This document shows positions 47,881 through 62,800 of a stretch of DNA of 64,000 nt, one piece after another. Below the pieces are notes generated by a model, which had not been told where the DNA came from, searched no databases, and saw only the letters and a list, made by a program, of their open reading frames with translations. The DNA is taken from assembly GCA_005281725.1 (NCBI GenBank), contig SSBO01000012.1:13456946-13520945 (forward strand), read 5' to 3'. The DNA comes from Wuchereria bancrofti. Its lineage: Eukaryota > Nematoda > Chromadorea > Rhabditida > Onchocercidae. The stretch's first letter is position 1. The number at the start of each line of letters is the position of its first letter. The translations under genes and the position numbers were made by a program.

Positions 47881-50831
47881 TTGGGTAAATTTATTTTTGT
47901 TTATTTATTTTTTCATTTATCACTATTATTGCAAATAGCAATCACCTAAAATTGTTCAGATTTTAAAACAATTTTATTAAAAAAAAATTTCTTTAACTCA
48001 TTTTAATACATAATGGGAAGAAATGAAATGCATAATGAAATAGTATTCGTATTTGAACGTCTTAGTTATTATTAAATAATCCTGATATCATATTGCCGGA
48101 ATCTTTAAAAAACTTTCATTTGAAATCAGCAAATTTTGAAATTCTTTCATTCAATTTTCCAAAATCAACAATATCATCTCTCTTTTGCACTCTACGCTCA
48201 CTTCCTTTCATCATTTTCACTTCCAGTATTCGAAATCAATCAATAGAATTTTGAATTTCTTATATAAATTAAAGTGTCACACTTGTAATGCTAATTGTTG
48301 TTTACATAAATATTAATTTTTGATTGAATTAGCATAAAATTTGAGAATTAATTCGAGCTCATTGCTTATCCTTTTTTTTCAATCAATGCCATCAATCAAT
48401 TAATAAACTCTGTGATTTAATCAATTATTCCAACCAATGCAGTCATTTCTCATCACTGATATTTAAATCGAAATCTTATGGGATGAGTCATCCATGCTTC
48501 CGCATTGCATTGAGATGGCTGTTACCCTTCCTTCCCTCTCAAATGATGACGACACGGCGATCATCCATTATTGCCACCGCCACGCTACGATCACGCGTCA
48601 TCACTACCACCATTAGTCATTTGCCACTTTTGTGTCGTTTCATTTTTCTTCCTTTTCCTCAAAATGTTGCAATTCCTTGAATTAAATTTTTAGCTTTCCT
48701 TAAATTTGAATTTGAATTTTAAATTTTATAACAATAAAAGCATCAAATTTGCTGTATTTCAATGTAATATATTCAATAATTAATTCCAAATTTCGTTTAT
48801 TTCACAATGTCATATCCATCTTTGCAGTCGTCCTAGTGTATATACAGCTATGAATCATCAAAAATGTATAATTTGAAATTCTAGTTGAGAAAATTTGAAA
48901 TTTATGCTTCAACATAGCTTAGTTTAATCAATTAATAGGAATTGAGCGAAGAAATTTTGATGTTAGGACAATGTACTATCCTGCATTAAACGTGTTCAAC
49001 GTGTGAAACTACGTGTCAAGCACGTTTTTATCACCAATGCAAAACTTACGTCAAGTATAGTCCTAGCAACCACACAGTTGCAATAAACAATGCAATTGCA
49101 GCAAAGATGCCAAATACTAATTAATCAATTATATCAAACTTAATATGATTCAAACTAAAAGAATAAAAGTTCGTACTTATAGCAATCAATAAAATACACT
49201 CTGTTATCATTAATTTTGATTAATATTAGTAAATAGGAATCACCTGAAATAATGAATCATTCATTTGTTTTCATTTTTATTTTTTATTTCCTTCTTCAAT
49301 TCATGCGTTAAAATTTTTCGATTTTAATTTAAATGAAATTTTTTGCTGTTATTTTTTTCTTCTCTGTTCAGTTCATTTATTAGTGTTTTGTATCATCTTT
49401 TCTTTTATATTTTTTTTGTCATTTTTCTTAATCTTTCTAGCATTTTCTTTTTTTTGTTCGTTTCGTTTTATTTGATTTAAAAATAGATGAATTAATCTGA
49501 TAAATGAATTAATTGGTAATTGTTAGGATAATGATGCATTTCATTGATGGATAATTTAAATTATATAACTAGGAGACATTTCAGTTTAAATATTGTCTTT
49601 AAAAAAATATGGCAATGAAATATTTTATTGTTAAATTTATTTAGGATATATAATTTTATATTAAAAATTTTCAGTTAGATTATTTAAGAAAAAAACACCA
49701 TTTTTAAAATTGCAGGAATTCTGACTGATTGAGAAAGTAAATCGAAAGGTTTCTTTTTTTTTTGTCTAATAGATGACCATATATTTATCAAAAAATTTGT
49801 CAAAAATATTAATTGACGCGAAAGTATTTAGCAATAATAGCTTTGTGATAAATTGCTTACCTTTAACCTTTGATAAATTTTTTCATATCATATTGATTGT
49901 ATATTATCACAAAACAATTCAGTTATTTCTTTGCATTAATCCCCTCATATCTAAATCTCCAAATCCTTATCAACATGATTTGATATGATTTTTAACACTG
50001 ACTGAAATGTAATTATTTATTTTGTACTTTATTTTACGTATAGCAATTACAACCAATTGAAAATTTTGAAAAGACCACGAAAGGAAATCGAAAAACTTTC
50101 AATTAAAATCGATTGAAATTGACTGAAATATGACAAATCTCATCACATATTATGGAATTGGTTCGATTAACTTTGCTGGCATGGTGTCATTAAGAAACTT
50201 TATATGTCATTGTCATGATCGATTGTGGTCATCGTTAGCCTTCTTCTTCCTCATAATTGTTCACATTTAAAATAGTGGAAAAGAGGCTGGTCAGAATGAG
50301 GGGATGTGGTCAAAAAGCATGAATAAAGGAGTGTTGGTCATTTCAACCATATAGGAGAGAGGGAAGGGTCAAAAGGTTACCTTGGTGGATTAATTGTTCA
50401 TCATTTGCTTATCACTGGTTCTAATCTTTATTTTCTTGCAATATGCAAATTATTCGATGACTTTGATAGATGCCACTATACTTAATTAACTAAGGCCATA
50501 TGGTCAGATTCATTCATAATTTCTGAAAATGAAACACTTGACCAGTAGCCATCACATGTATTGTTTTTATAAACCTATTAAATTTGCTCATATGGGAGAG
50601 AGAGAGAGAAATTATTGGAAGGAAAAATTCGCTAAACAATCGGATAATCATTATTTCTGTTATTCTTATTTTTCGAATATTAATTAATAGCATTAGGTTT
50701 TGTATTTTCGTCATAAAGAAATTCCAAAATTCTATTTTCTTTGCACTTTCCCTTTTTCGTTTCAGTAATTTTATTTCAAAAATTAATGTCTATTCGGTGG
50801 AGTAAACTTTAATTTGATAGACGATATAGTA
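47881..50831. other. Upstream region of the myosin gene
   Basis: No gene is recognised. Two islands stand out from the AT background: 48480-48670 (GATGACGACACGGCGATC and CACGCTACGATCACGCG) and 50150-50400 (a GGTCA/GGTCAAAA-rich stretch, GGATGTGGTCAAAAAGC and GGAAGGGTCAAAAGG). The second lies 430-680 bases upstream of the proposed start and could hold regulatory sites of the myosin gene. This is inference. Confidence 0.35.
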
Positions 50832-50841
50832 ATGGTAAGTT
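50808..50841 (+). other. hum-1: Candidate first exon 1a of the myosin gene (ATG only)
   Basis: GACGATATAGTAATG is followed directly by GTAAGT. If spliced to 52530 it gives M-AFHWQSK, agreeing with the start of MYO1E-type motors (a short lead, then YHWQS). A similar sequence recurs at 51048-51081. Confidence 0.5.
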
Positions 50842-53800
50842 TGAATTTTTAAATATTTTTTAACTTAAAAAAAAAATTTCTCATTCTATCTGATTGTTTG
50901 CTTTCTCTTTAGTGTTATTTTAATATTAATTGAAAATTCTCAGAGGAATTCAATTCCAATTTCTTTCAAAAACAAAATTTGCAAATGATTCATTAATTAT
51001 AATTATTAATGCTACTGTCGTTTAAATTTTTTACCTTCATTTTAACTTTATAAGATTGATAAACGATGTAGTAATGGTAAGTAAAAAAGTAAAAAAAAAT
51101 TTTTTAAAAGTTAGCACATCAATATCTTTATAATGTTACAATGCGTCAAGACAATTAGCAAATATTTATATTAAAATTTTATTTTATTTAAAAAATATTT
51201 CAAAATCAACCGAAGGAATGTTATTAATCAACCAAATGCTTTTGATCGAGATTTCTTATTTAAAATTTTCCATTTTTTATCTAAATTTCTATTTATTTGA
51301 ATAATTCATTTGATTTTTTCCTTCGAAAATTTATATCACCTATTTAATTTAAGTTATTATATATTTTTTCTAAAGTTTTCTCATCCTAATTTTATATATG
51401 CACAATATATATATATTTTTTGTTTTTAAATTCTAAAAATTTTTAAATTTCAGTCAATATATATTGAAAACTTTAGTTAGTATATGGTGATAGGTTTGAT
51501 ATTGATAAGCTTTCTTTAACTAGCAATAAGATCTCAAATATCGTTAATGTATAAAAAAGAAATGAAATAACAGTAATTTATCTTATTCCTTTTTATATTT
51601 GATATAGGTCGTCTTACTGTTGCGGAAAATTTTCTTAATTAATTGTAATTAGCTTATTGGAGTTGCAAACATTTAGAATATCAGTTACTGTTGCTAGAAT
51701 GAGTAACATTTTATCATTCATAATCGACAATGAATGATATATGTTATTATTTACATAGTGAGAAATCAATTTTTATTAAATTTTATCAATAAATAATTTA
51801 ATAGATTGCCAAGAAAAGTTTTGTTAAAAATTCTTTCCATTTATAAAATTAAACACAAGCAAAGTATAATTAAATATAAAAAATAAAATATTTTCAATAG
51901 GTAAAATTTTTTTATGGATAATCTAGTTTATGGATAATGTATGTTAGATTACTCAAGCATTTTGATTAATTGATTTAAATTCGGCAATAACTCTCAGATT
52001 TGCTATACAACTATTTTTGACTTCTGTTGCAAATTTGAAAATAATTCGTGAAATATAATTTTTAAGAGACATGAAATTTGAAAAATTCTTTTAAACTAAT
52101 TACTCTTACTAGTGCTGCTAATTTAGTGATAAGCTAAGAAATCACTGAATACTAAAAACATTTACTAATAGATAATAAATCATTTCCCTTAATTTTAGCT
52201 TTTTAATTAGCTGATATATGTTTAAATAATCAACTGAAACTTATCCATTCGTTTACTCACGTGTACTTATCAGTTATTGTTTACGTGTTCTAGAAAACAG
52301 TACTAGCTTTACAAACGTGAAACATAAAAACTTCCCACATTTAATACGAGGTTATATACATATATATTTATTTGCTTATTTATATTTATATCCTATATTT
52401 ATATTCCTATATTTATACTTATGTCTGTACTTATATTTATTTTCATATTTATATTTATATTCCTATATTTATATTTTTATATTTATGTTCATATTTACAT
52501 CTTATTTCTATTTGTTTTCCTATTTTTAGGCATTTCATTGGCAATCAAAAGTAAATATTCAACATGTCGGCGTGGATGATATGGTATTACTTAATAAACT
52601 TAATGAACAATCAATCGTTGATAATCTACGAAAACGCTTTATGGCTAATTCTATTTTTGTAAGTGTTATAATTATGCTATTAGCAATAATTACATCAATT
52701 TATTTATTTCATTCTTTTCTTTTTTTACCGTTGTAAATTGATAATTAACTTATAATCAATGTAGATAATAAAGTATTATTTATATAATTAATTATTTGTT
52801 CAAATTTATTTTCTAGAAAAATGTTGCTTAATTCTTTTAAAAAATTATAATTATGTAATATTTAAATTTATTATATTTTTTCCCACACATATGTCATTTG
52901 AAAATGTTTTATAAAGTTATCATTAAATTATACCAAACTTTTAAATGCAAATAGTTTCTTTTTAAGAAAAAAGGAAGAAAATTTCAGACATATATTGGGC
53001 CAGTACTTATAGCAGTTAATCCATTCAAAGATATGCCATATTTTACAAATAAAGAAATGGAATTATATCAGGGAGCGGCGCAATATGAAAATCCACCGCA
53101 TATTTATGCCGTTGCTGATAATATGTTTAGGTGAAAATTTCAATCTTTAGTTTAAATTTATGAAATTTTCAGTATTTGAATCATAAAATTTGCATAATTC
53201 CCAATTCTTTTTTTTTCATTTTTTTCGTTGCGATACATTTATAACACAAAAAAAGTTTTTTTTTTTGCTTATTTTTAAATCAATTTTAATTTTTCTCTCA
53301 ATTTCAATTCATTCATTTAATATTTCTGTCATTTCTATAATTTCTATAATTTTTGCTATGAAATTGATATTTAGTGTGATAATTTTGTCACGTTATCAAG
53401 TATTAATAATTGTATTACATGCAATTATTTTATAAGAATGAACGCTTACTGATAAACTTGATATTTCATGGATATATTTCAGGAATATGATAATAGATAA
53501 CGAAAGTCAGTGTGTTATAATAAGCGGTGAAAGTGGTGCCGGAAAAACGGTTGAAGCTAAGTATATTATGGGATATATTGCTCGAATATCCGGTGGTGGA
53601 CAGCGACTTCAGGTTTTCAAAATTTCAACGTTTTTTTTCCTGATAGCTTCAATTTTTTGGAAAAATTTGAAATCTTAGTACGCATTAATCTTGTTTTATA
53701 AATTTTTAATAAGTTGTATTTTATTTTTTCATTTATGAGTTAATAATCTTGTATTCGACCTTTTATTGTAGATATATAACACTAAAAATAGTAGAACTGA

Positions 53801-56800
53801 AAAATTTCTATCGTATTTATCGATTAAAAAAAAAGAATAAGTTTATGTTTTTGAATTTGAAAGGTATAAAATGAAAGTGTTTTACGAATACATAAAAATT
53901 GCTTTAATTTTTTGTAATTTAAGATTAAATCAAGGATGCAGTTTCTTTTTTTTTTTTTAAATTAGAATAAAGCAATGGAATATTTTATGAATTTCTCTAA
54001 TAAAGCAATAATTTTTTTTTGATTTATAAAAAAAATTTTTTTAATTAAAGAATAATTATAGGTTATTTTTGTATTTTTAGTTTGATAATTTGAAATTTTA
54101 CATTCAATGAAATTTTTCTTCAAATTTTAGCACGTGAAAGACGTCATTTTGCAATCAAATCCATTGCTAGAATCATTCGGTAATAGCGCCACTGTTAGAA
54201 ATTGGAATTCTAGTCGTTTTGGTAAATATGTTGAGATTGTATTCAGTCGGGGCGGTGAACCAATTGGCGGAAAGGTCAATTTCTTTCCCTTTTTTCATTT
54301 TCTCTTCCGCTGTATTTATGAAACATATAATTAATTAGAAATATCGCGATTACTCGGATGTTCTTCACAACGTATTTTTAGTATTATAGTATTATTGAAG
54401 CTATATACTTCCTACAAGTTCAACTTATCTATTACAACAAATTTACTTCTGATTATCTTCCTCAAAATTTTATTGCAGTCGTAACTTTAATAATATCACT
54501 TATAGGTATCAAATTTTTTACTCGAGAAATCTCGAGTAGTTCATCAGAACCAGGGAGAGCGTAATTTTCATATATTTTATCAACTATGCACTGGAGCAGA
54601 CGAAAAATTAAAAAGTTTTTTTTTTTCCAGCTATTAATTAAAATCATGTCATTTTGTAGTTTAACATAAATTGTTATGTGATGAGATACTAATACTATAA
54701 TTACTTGTAAGGACTGTTGCAGTAATTAATTATCATTTAATGAGTACAGCTGTGAGAAGAACTACATACAATATGAATTTTTATCAATTTTACTAATTTT
54801 TTTTTCCTTTTCAAGCTAATCTGGGTATCACAGCATTGGATTATTACAGTTATTTGAATCATAGTGGTTGCTATAAAATTGATGGAATCGATGATGCTAA
54901 AGAATTTAAACAAACTCTCGTAAGTGTAAAAATATTTGATAGAAATGAAATTTATATTAAATATTCAAGAATAAAAAACTATTATAAAAGTAAACAAAGA
55001 AGTAAAAAAAACTATTACAAATTTAATTTATCTTATTTTTACTACTTTCTTCCCATACGTAATTAATTTATTTTTTTTTTGCAATGTTTTTTTTTTTGTT
55101 TCTATTTGAAAAATAAATGAACATATCATAATTAAATAAATTTTCTCCCCAAAATTATTCAAATCATTGATAATAATTTTAAATAGTTTTTTTTTTTGGT
55201 CTCAAAACGCTTAAGTATTATTTTACTTATAAAGCAAGTATTTTTATTTATTGAAATGTTTTTCATCTTCATTTTTAAAATATAATTCATTTATATATCT
55301 TAAATAATATATTTATTATTGATTTACTTAAAACTTCATTTTTTTAATATTTTTAGCATGCAATGGATATTATTGGTATTGAAACAACAAAACAAATGGA
55401 AATTTTACAACTTGTTGCAGCTATTATGCATATTGGTAATATCACATTTGTTGAAAGTAATAATTTTGCAGCTATCGCTGATGAACGTTGTAAGTGTTAA
55501 TATAGAAATGTTATAAAAATATTAATTAAATTTACAATAATTATTCAATTACTTTTCTTTTTTTCTTAAAAAAAATTTGATGTATTGGAAATATTGCAAG
55601 TTTTTAAAATAAAATTTAAAAAAAAAAACTTTCTTTAAAATATTCTGAAAATGATGAAAATATTGAAGTGAAATCTAGATTGTAATAAAACATTATTGAT
55701 ATTTTAAGCCTTTTTTTTTTATTTAAATGATATATATTGGATGATATTTCTATTACTACCATGTTATATCATCATTAAATATTAATTAATGGGCCTCAAA
55801 TAAGTAATAAATTAGTATTATTGAATTATTGCTACTTTAGTCTTCATAATATTTTAAGAATGTAAGTAAATAAAATGAATTATTAAAATCATTTTAGTTT
55901 TTTTTTTTTTAATATTTTTTCATATATTTTCTCTAGTTAATAGTAATATTTTAGTCCTAGAATTCCCAGCTTATTTACTTGGCTTAAAATCATCAGCTAT
56001 ACGTGAAAAACTAACAAGTCGACAAATGGAAAGTAAATGGGGTAAACAACGAGAGCAAATTAATGTATCATTAAATGTTGAACAAGCGGAATTTACACGT
56101 GATGCATGGTCAAAAAATTTGTACATACGTCTATTTCAATTTTTAAGTAAGAAATTTTTTTTTAAATAAATTTTTATAAAAAGACATTTTAATGTCAATC
56201 AAAAAAAAAGTTTGTAAAAATTGAAGAAAAGAAATGAAAAATTTCTATTATACTTTTCATTAAGCGAAATTCTTCTATTTTTTCATTTTTTTTTAATTTT
56301 CTCTTATTCAAAATTTTCTATTATTATAATTATTAATCATTCCTCTTTTTTTTCATATTTATAGTTGCATCTGTTAATGAAGGAATAAAGATTTCTTCAC
56401 AATTATCCGCAAAACCGTTATCAGTTGGTATTCTTGATATATATGGCTTTGAAATATTTGATAATAATGGTTTCGAACAATTTTGGTAAATTGATGCATG
56501 AAATGAATTCTGATTTCTTAATTTTTTAAAAAAAGTTAATTAATTAAAATGATAATCATGATTTTTGTTGCAAAAATTTCAATTTAAACAAAAAATGAAA
56601 AATTTTATCATTTAATCTTATATTCGATTTTACTAATTAATTTCATTTTGTATAATAATTTCTCATTCATTATTTTTTATGCTCAAAAAGATGACAAGTA
56701 TTATTGGTAATATTATTTAAATGATGAATAAATTTTAATAAATTAAAGATAAGATAACATTTAATTCAGTCAGTTACTTTCATTTCTTAAATATATTTGA

Positions 56801-59800
56801 TCCATTCAAATATTTTTAACGTTAAAAATTACACAAAAATTTTATACTTGTCACATATCAATATATATTTATTAAAATTTAATAACAAAAAAAAGAAAGA
56901 AAAAAATAAAATAGAAAATTTGTTTAGATTAGATAGCAGCAAAATAAAAAAGCAAATTTTTGTATTTTAATTTATTTACTTTATATTTAATTTATTATAA
57001 ATAATATTCCTTCCTATTTATTTCCCTTAATTTAACGCAAACAAAAAAAAAGTTTTCTTTCTTTTTAGCATAAATTTTGTAAATGAAAAATTGCAACAAA
57101 TATTTATTGAATTAACATTGAAAGCGGAACAAGAAGAATATATTAGCGAAGGAATTTTATGGACACCAATTGAATATTTCAACAATAAAATTGTTTGTGA
57201 TTTATTTGAATCACGAAAACCACCGGGTATTTTTGCTAATTTCGTCCTATAAAACTGTAATTAACCTTCTGCAAGAAAAATATTAAATGAAAAAGCTTAA
57301 ATTGAAATTGTGTTTTACTCGATGTATTTTTTTTTTTAAATATGAGAACAATGAAAATAGTTTTATTATTATTAAAATTCTTCATTTCTTAATTAATAGT
57401 TGTATTTTTAATTAGAAATCATGATATCTTGGATATAAAAGTATAAATTATTGATTATCACTGTTTAATTTGCTTCCGTAAATTTTTTTTTTAAAAAAAA
57501 ATTGATACATATTGCTACAGTAATACTTTTCATATATTATTATGTAAATATTCATATATTTATTATATTGCTAACTTTAGGAATAATGTGTATTCTGGAT
57601 GATATATGCTCACAAATTCATGCGCAAAATGAAGGAGCTGATGGTCAATTTTTGATTGAATTAAATAAATATATGTCACAAAATGAGCATTATCAAAGTG
57701 GCGCACAATGTTTCATTATTAAACATTACGCTGGAACTGTTTGTTTCATAATTTAATTACGGAATCATTTTTCTATTTTTTTTGAATTTTTTAGGAGTAA
57801 ATTTAATAAATTAGTAATCTCGTTTTTTATTTACACCATTTTATCATTTTTCTTTCATTTAGCATGGCGATACTTTAATTGAGTAACAAATAGCAGTTTC
57901 ACTATAAGTTTATTTTGAAATTTCAACAAATATGTATTTTCGTATTCTATAGCCTTTCGTACTATAACAGAAGTTTAAAAATGGTAAATTTCAGATAATA
58001 ATAAAAAATTCCATGTGATTTCATAATTTAAAATAAATTAATAAGTTAGAACCTCAAATATATTAATAAATTAATAAGTTCGTATTATGTAATGATTACC
58101 ACAATAGTTCTCATAATAAATTAACAAGCAAATAAAAAAATTTTTTTAACTTTTTAAAATTCAGGTTTTATACAACATTGATGGTTTTTGTGAGAAAAAT
58201 CGTGATACACTTTATAAAGATCTTATTACGTTGATGCAACAAAGTAATCGGTCAGATCATTTTGTTTTTCATTTTAATTAAAATTTTAATTTAAATTACC
58301 ATTAATAATAGCTGGAAATATTCACTGGATGAAATATGAAAATAGTAACTTAGTGAATAAATAATGTCATTGTTACAGGCAATTTTTCAAGCAACTTTTT
58401 CCCGAAATAGTATCTTCTAGTGGTAAGAAGCCAACAAGTTTTTCATCTAAAATTAAGGTTAATTTTACTAATTTACACTTAATTTTGTTCTATTTATTTC
58501 ATCCTTTTAAAAATTAAAAAAAAAAGTATATAACATGACAAATAAAAAAGTGGAATAAAGATAAATGAAAAATAGAAAAAAGCAATAATTTGTATAAAAT
58601 TAATATAATATACAAATGGCAAATATTTAGAATGAAATGAATTGAATTAAAATAAAATTGCGAGTAATCAAAATTAATTTGAAATGAAATCAAGCATATA
58701 ATTTTAGTTTAAATTATACTTTCGTACTTTTTTCTCCTTTTTTTTACTTCATCGAACTTTTTTTTAAAAAAAAAGTTATTTTATTTTAGAATCAAGCAAA
58801 CGATCTTGTTGATTCACTTAGCAAATGCGCTCCTCATTATGTACGTTGCATTAAGCCAAATGATACTAAGCGATCATTGGAATGGGATGAGAAACGGTTT
58901 GTGATTCTAATTCATTACATTTTTCAATTATTTAAATTATTAAAAGCAAATTATAAGATACAATGATTGATATTATATAAATCGTTCGTTTCAACAGATT
59001 AAAAAATTAAAATAAACTTTTGAAAATTTTCATCATATCATTATTTTCTTATGATTAGAATGATTAGATTTAATGGTTGAAATTAAAGTTAAGTTAGAAG
59101 TTAAATTCTTGTAATTTTTTTTTAGTGTTCTGCATCAAGTTGAATATTTGGGTTTAAAGGAAAATATCCGAGTTCGACGTGCAGGTTTTGCCTATCGTCG
59201 CCTTTTTGATAAATTCCTTTATCGCTATTCTATTCTGACTCCAAAAACATGGCCCAGTTATCGGGGTAATCCTCGGGAAGGAGTTGAGGTTTAAATTTGT
59301 ATTTAATTGTTATATTTATTGCTTAATAATAAGTATGAATTAAGTAGAACATTTATTTATTTACTTTATTATTATTAATTATTACCACATTAATTATTTG
59401 CTTTCTCAGTTGTCATTCACATATGTTTCCATTCATTTGAATGAAAACTCAGAAAATTTATTTCTAATTAATTTCAAAACAATAATTACCGATTGCTATG
59501 TATAGAAAGATGGAAGTTCTTTAACTTTTTTAGTTTAATTGCATTTATTTCCAAGTCTAACTTTAAATAACCAAATTTTGATTCAAATTTATTGTCAATG
59601 ATATATGCTAATCATATTTAATATGATAATGTCATTTGTTGTTAACTCCTATTATCACATAAATGTTTCCTTTATATAAGGAAAATTCCGCATCTTTTAC
59701 TATTTCATTATCTTTCTCAGCCCTAAAAAGTTCTATAACGATAATAAGTACAACAATAACATTTTAACATTTCATTTTTAGATCATTTGCCAAACGGTAA

Positions 59801-62800
59801 ATATGGACCTTGACCAGTACCAAATGGGTAGAACAAAAATTTTCATCAAAAATCCGGAATCGGTATGTTGTTGTTGTTTTTCTAAAAACGAACATTATTT
59901 ATTTTTCTACTTATTTCTTTTATTTTATTTATTCGCTTGACTATTCAATTATTTATTTATTCCTTCAATTGGTCAACTAATTTGTTTACTAATTTATTTT
60001 TCTGTTTGTTCGTTTACTTATTTATTCTAATAATTAATTAAACTAATTAATTTATTTATTTGGTTTATTCCGTTTAATCTGTATATTATACATATATCGA
60101 GTTATTAATTTAATTTGTTATTAAATTGGTATGTTGTTGTTTTTAGAACATTATTTATTTATCTATTTATTTTATTATTTACTTAACTATTCAATTATTC
60201 ATTTATTCATTTAATTGATTAACTACTTTTTTAACTATTTAATTATTTATTTATTCATTTAATTAATTAATGTTTATTTCTTTTGAATTTTATATTGTGA
60301 CTTATTTTAAACTCACTTATAATTTCGTAATTACATGCTTCCCTACTTGCTCTTCCCACCTATCAATTATAGCTTTTCCTTTTGGAAGAAATGCGTGAAA
60401 GGAAATATGATAGTTATGCACGTGTAATTCAAAAAGCATTCAAGAAATTTACTGCTCGTAAACGACACGCAAAATTAAAGGTTCGCGTAGCATTTTTCTT
60501 CGCATTATTATTATTACTATTATTGTTATTATTATTATTACTATTATTATTGTCACTATTATTATTATTGTTATTACTATTATTATTATTATTGTTATTA
60601 TTATTATTACTATTATTATTAAGGATGCATTATTATTAGAATGCATAATTAGAAAAATATTTCTGCTAATAATACGAAAAATAAACTTAGCTATAAGAGT
60701 ATCAATCTGTTAAATGAAATGATAAAATGTCTTTACTACTTTTCTTGAGTAAAACCATAGAATTAACATATGGGTTACTATTTCAACAACTTATTAAATG
60801 CTTAAGGTTGGAATTCGAAATTTTAAGTTTCAGACATTAATTCAAAACTTCGGCCAAAATGCCAATAATTCATTTCCAGCATTTGCATTGCAAAATATCA
60901 GTTTCATTAGTCACATTGATACCATGAAAATTTCGCAGCCAATATGATTAATGAAAATACCAGAAATGCATTTTCTTTTCTTTAATTTGTACATTTGACG
61001 ATGTAAATACATTAGTGTCAATATGATAGAAATGATATACCAGAAGCAATATTTTGGCCGAAATTCCAAATTAATATTAATATATAGTAGGGTTTTAAAT
61101 TTCAGTCTGAATGATTTAATAAATAGTTTAAAATAGGATCGATTTATGTTATCGTAACATAATTACTTGTAATATTATCATATCATTGTTGAAAGGAAAA
61201 TAAATTGTGTTGCAGGAAGATGCATGTAAATTATTCCTGAATAAAAAAGAAAGACGACGTTATTCAATAAATCGTAATTTTATTGGTGATTACATTGGCA
61301 TCGAATATCATCCGGCATTACAAGCATTAGCCGGAAAGAAGGAACGTATTATTTTTGCTGCTACCATTAATAAATATGATCGAAGATTTAAGGTTAATTC
61401 AAAAATTTTTCAATTTCCAAGTTCACATTTCCAATTAAATTTATTGCATTGTTTTGATTGATTAAGTGATTTAGGAAAATTATCATTTAAACTTGTTCAA
61501 ATCGAAATTTCATTCGTAGTGAATAATAATTATATGGTAGCAAATTAATTAACTATTTTTGCATTTGAATTATGGCCTGTTTGAACCCAATTTTAATTCT
61601 CTATGAGAGAAAACAATCGTTTTATGTATGTATGATATAGTAATATTTGATTGATATTTTGTCAGATCTCAAAATTTTTTAGGTCTCAAAAATTGATTTT
61701 CTTATAACAGCAAATAAAATTGTTCTTATTGGCAGAGAAGTGGAAAAAAAGGGATTAAATAAAGGAAAAATTATTGAGGTAAATTTATTATTGTTCACTT
61801 CTTTAGATGATATTATTTTCACTAATGTAAATTCATAATTACCATCCAATTTTTATTATTTATTTCATATTTTTTTCAGGTTTTGAAACGGCAAATTAAT
61901 TTTAATGATATCGATAGTATTGGATTAAGTCCATATCAGGATAATTTTATTATTCTCAATATTCATAATTCATATACATCACTTTTGGAGACACCGCTAA
62001 AAACGGAATTGATAAATGCAATCAAGTAAATTTTATAAATTTAATCAATTATTAAAAGAATCAACTAGCTTTTAATCAATTAAAAGAATTAACAAATCAT
62101 TGTGGATAATTCATTGGATTTTTAAACTTTGACAAGTTTTAATTTTTGGCAAAATTTTAATTTTATTATAAACTAAGTAAACTTTGAAACATATCAATCA
62201 ATCAATTGCTGCAGCAAACGATATTATGATAAAACTGATGGACGAATTTTACCATTGAATTTCAACACTTCTCATCAGATTATCTTGAAGAAAACTCGAT
62301 TTGGTGGTGGTTCTCGAATTGTTAAATTTTCAAAAAATGATAATGGATCAAGTACTCAGTTATTTCCAAAAGGAAAAATTTTATTCGTATATATTGGACC
62401 TGGTTTATCCGGTAATGCAAGTATGCTTGTTATTATCATTTGATGACATTAGAATAATCCAAAATTTATTTATAGCATTAAATCTTTTCCAGTTCTCAGA
62501 TCTATAGAAAATTTATGAATTTTTCTTATAAAATATTATAAAATTATTAAATTATTAAAAAAATTATTAAATTATAAAATTATTTTCTTTTGATTTCTCT
62601 GAATGGTAATTAGAATAGCAATATGTGTTAATATGTTAATTTAAATTCATGAATTTTTTTTTTTTAAATTCATAAACACAAATTTAAATTAAAAATAATA
62701 GCATCGATGTTGTCGCTGCAAATTTTTGTCTTTTAATACTAAAAAATATTCGTCTGTTTTACAATTAGCTGATAATTTAGTTAAAAAAAAATTACTAAAT

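Noticed and set aside
48483..48680. 65-aa open frame in a GC-rich island
   Set aside because: No family resemblance and no adjoining exon; noted only as an island upstream of the myosin gene.
54462..54647. Minus-strand 61-aa open frame
   Set aside because: It is antisense to the myosin exon at 54506-54614, whose plus-strand frame ([11 protein letters not shown]) is clearly the real one.
60382..60646. Long Leu-rich (+) and Ile-rich (-) open frames
   Set aside because: They are translations of the (TTA)n microsatellite running on from a real myosin exon, which ends at 60480.
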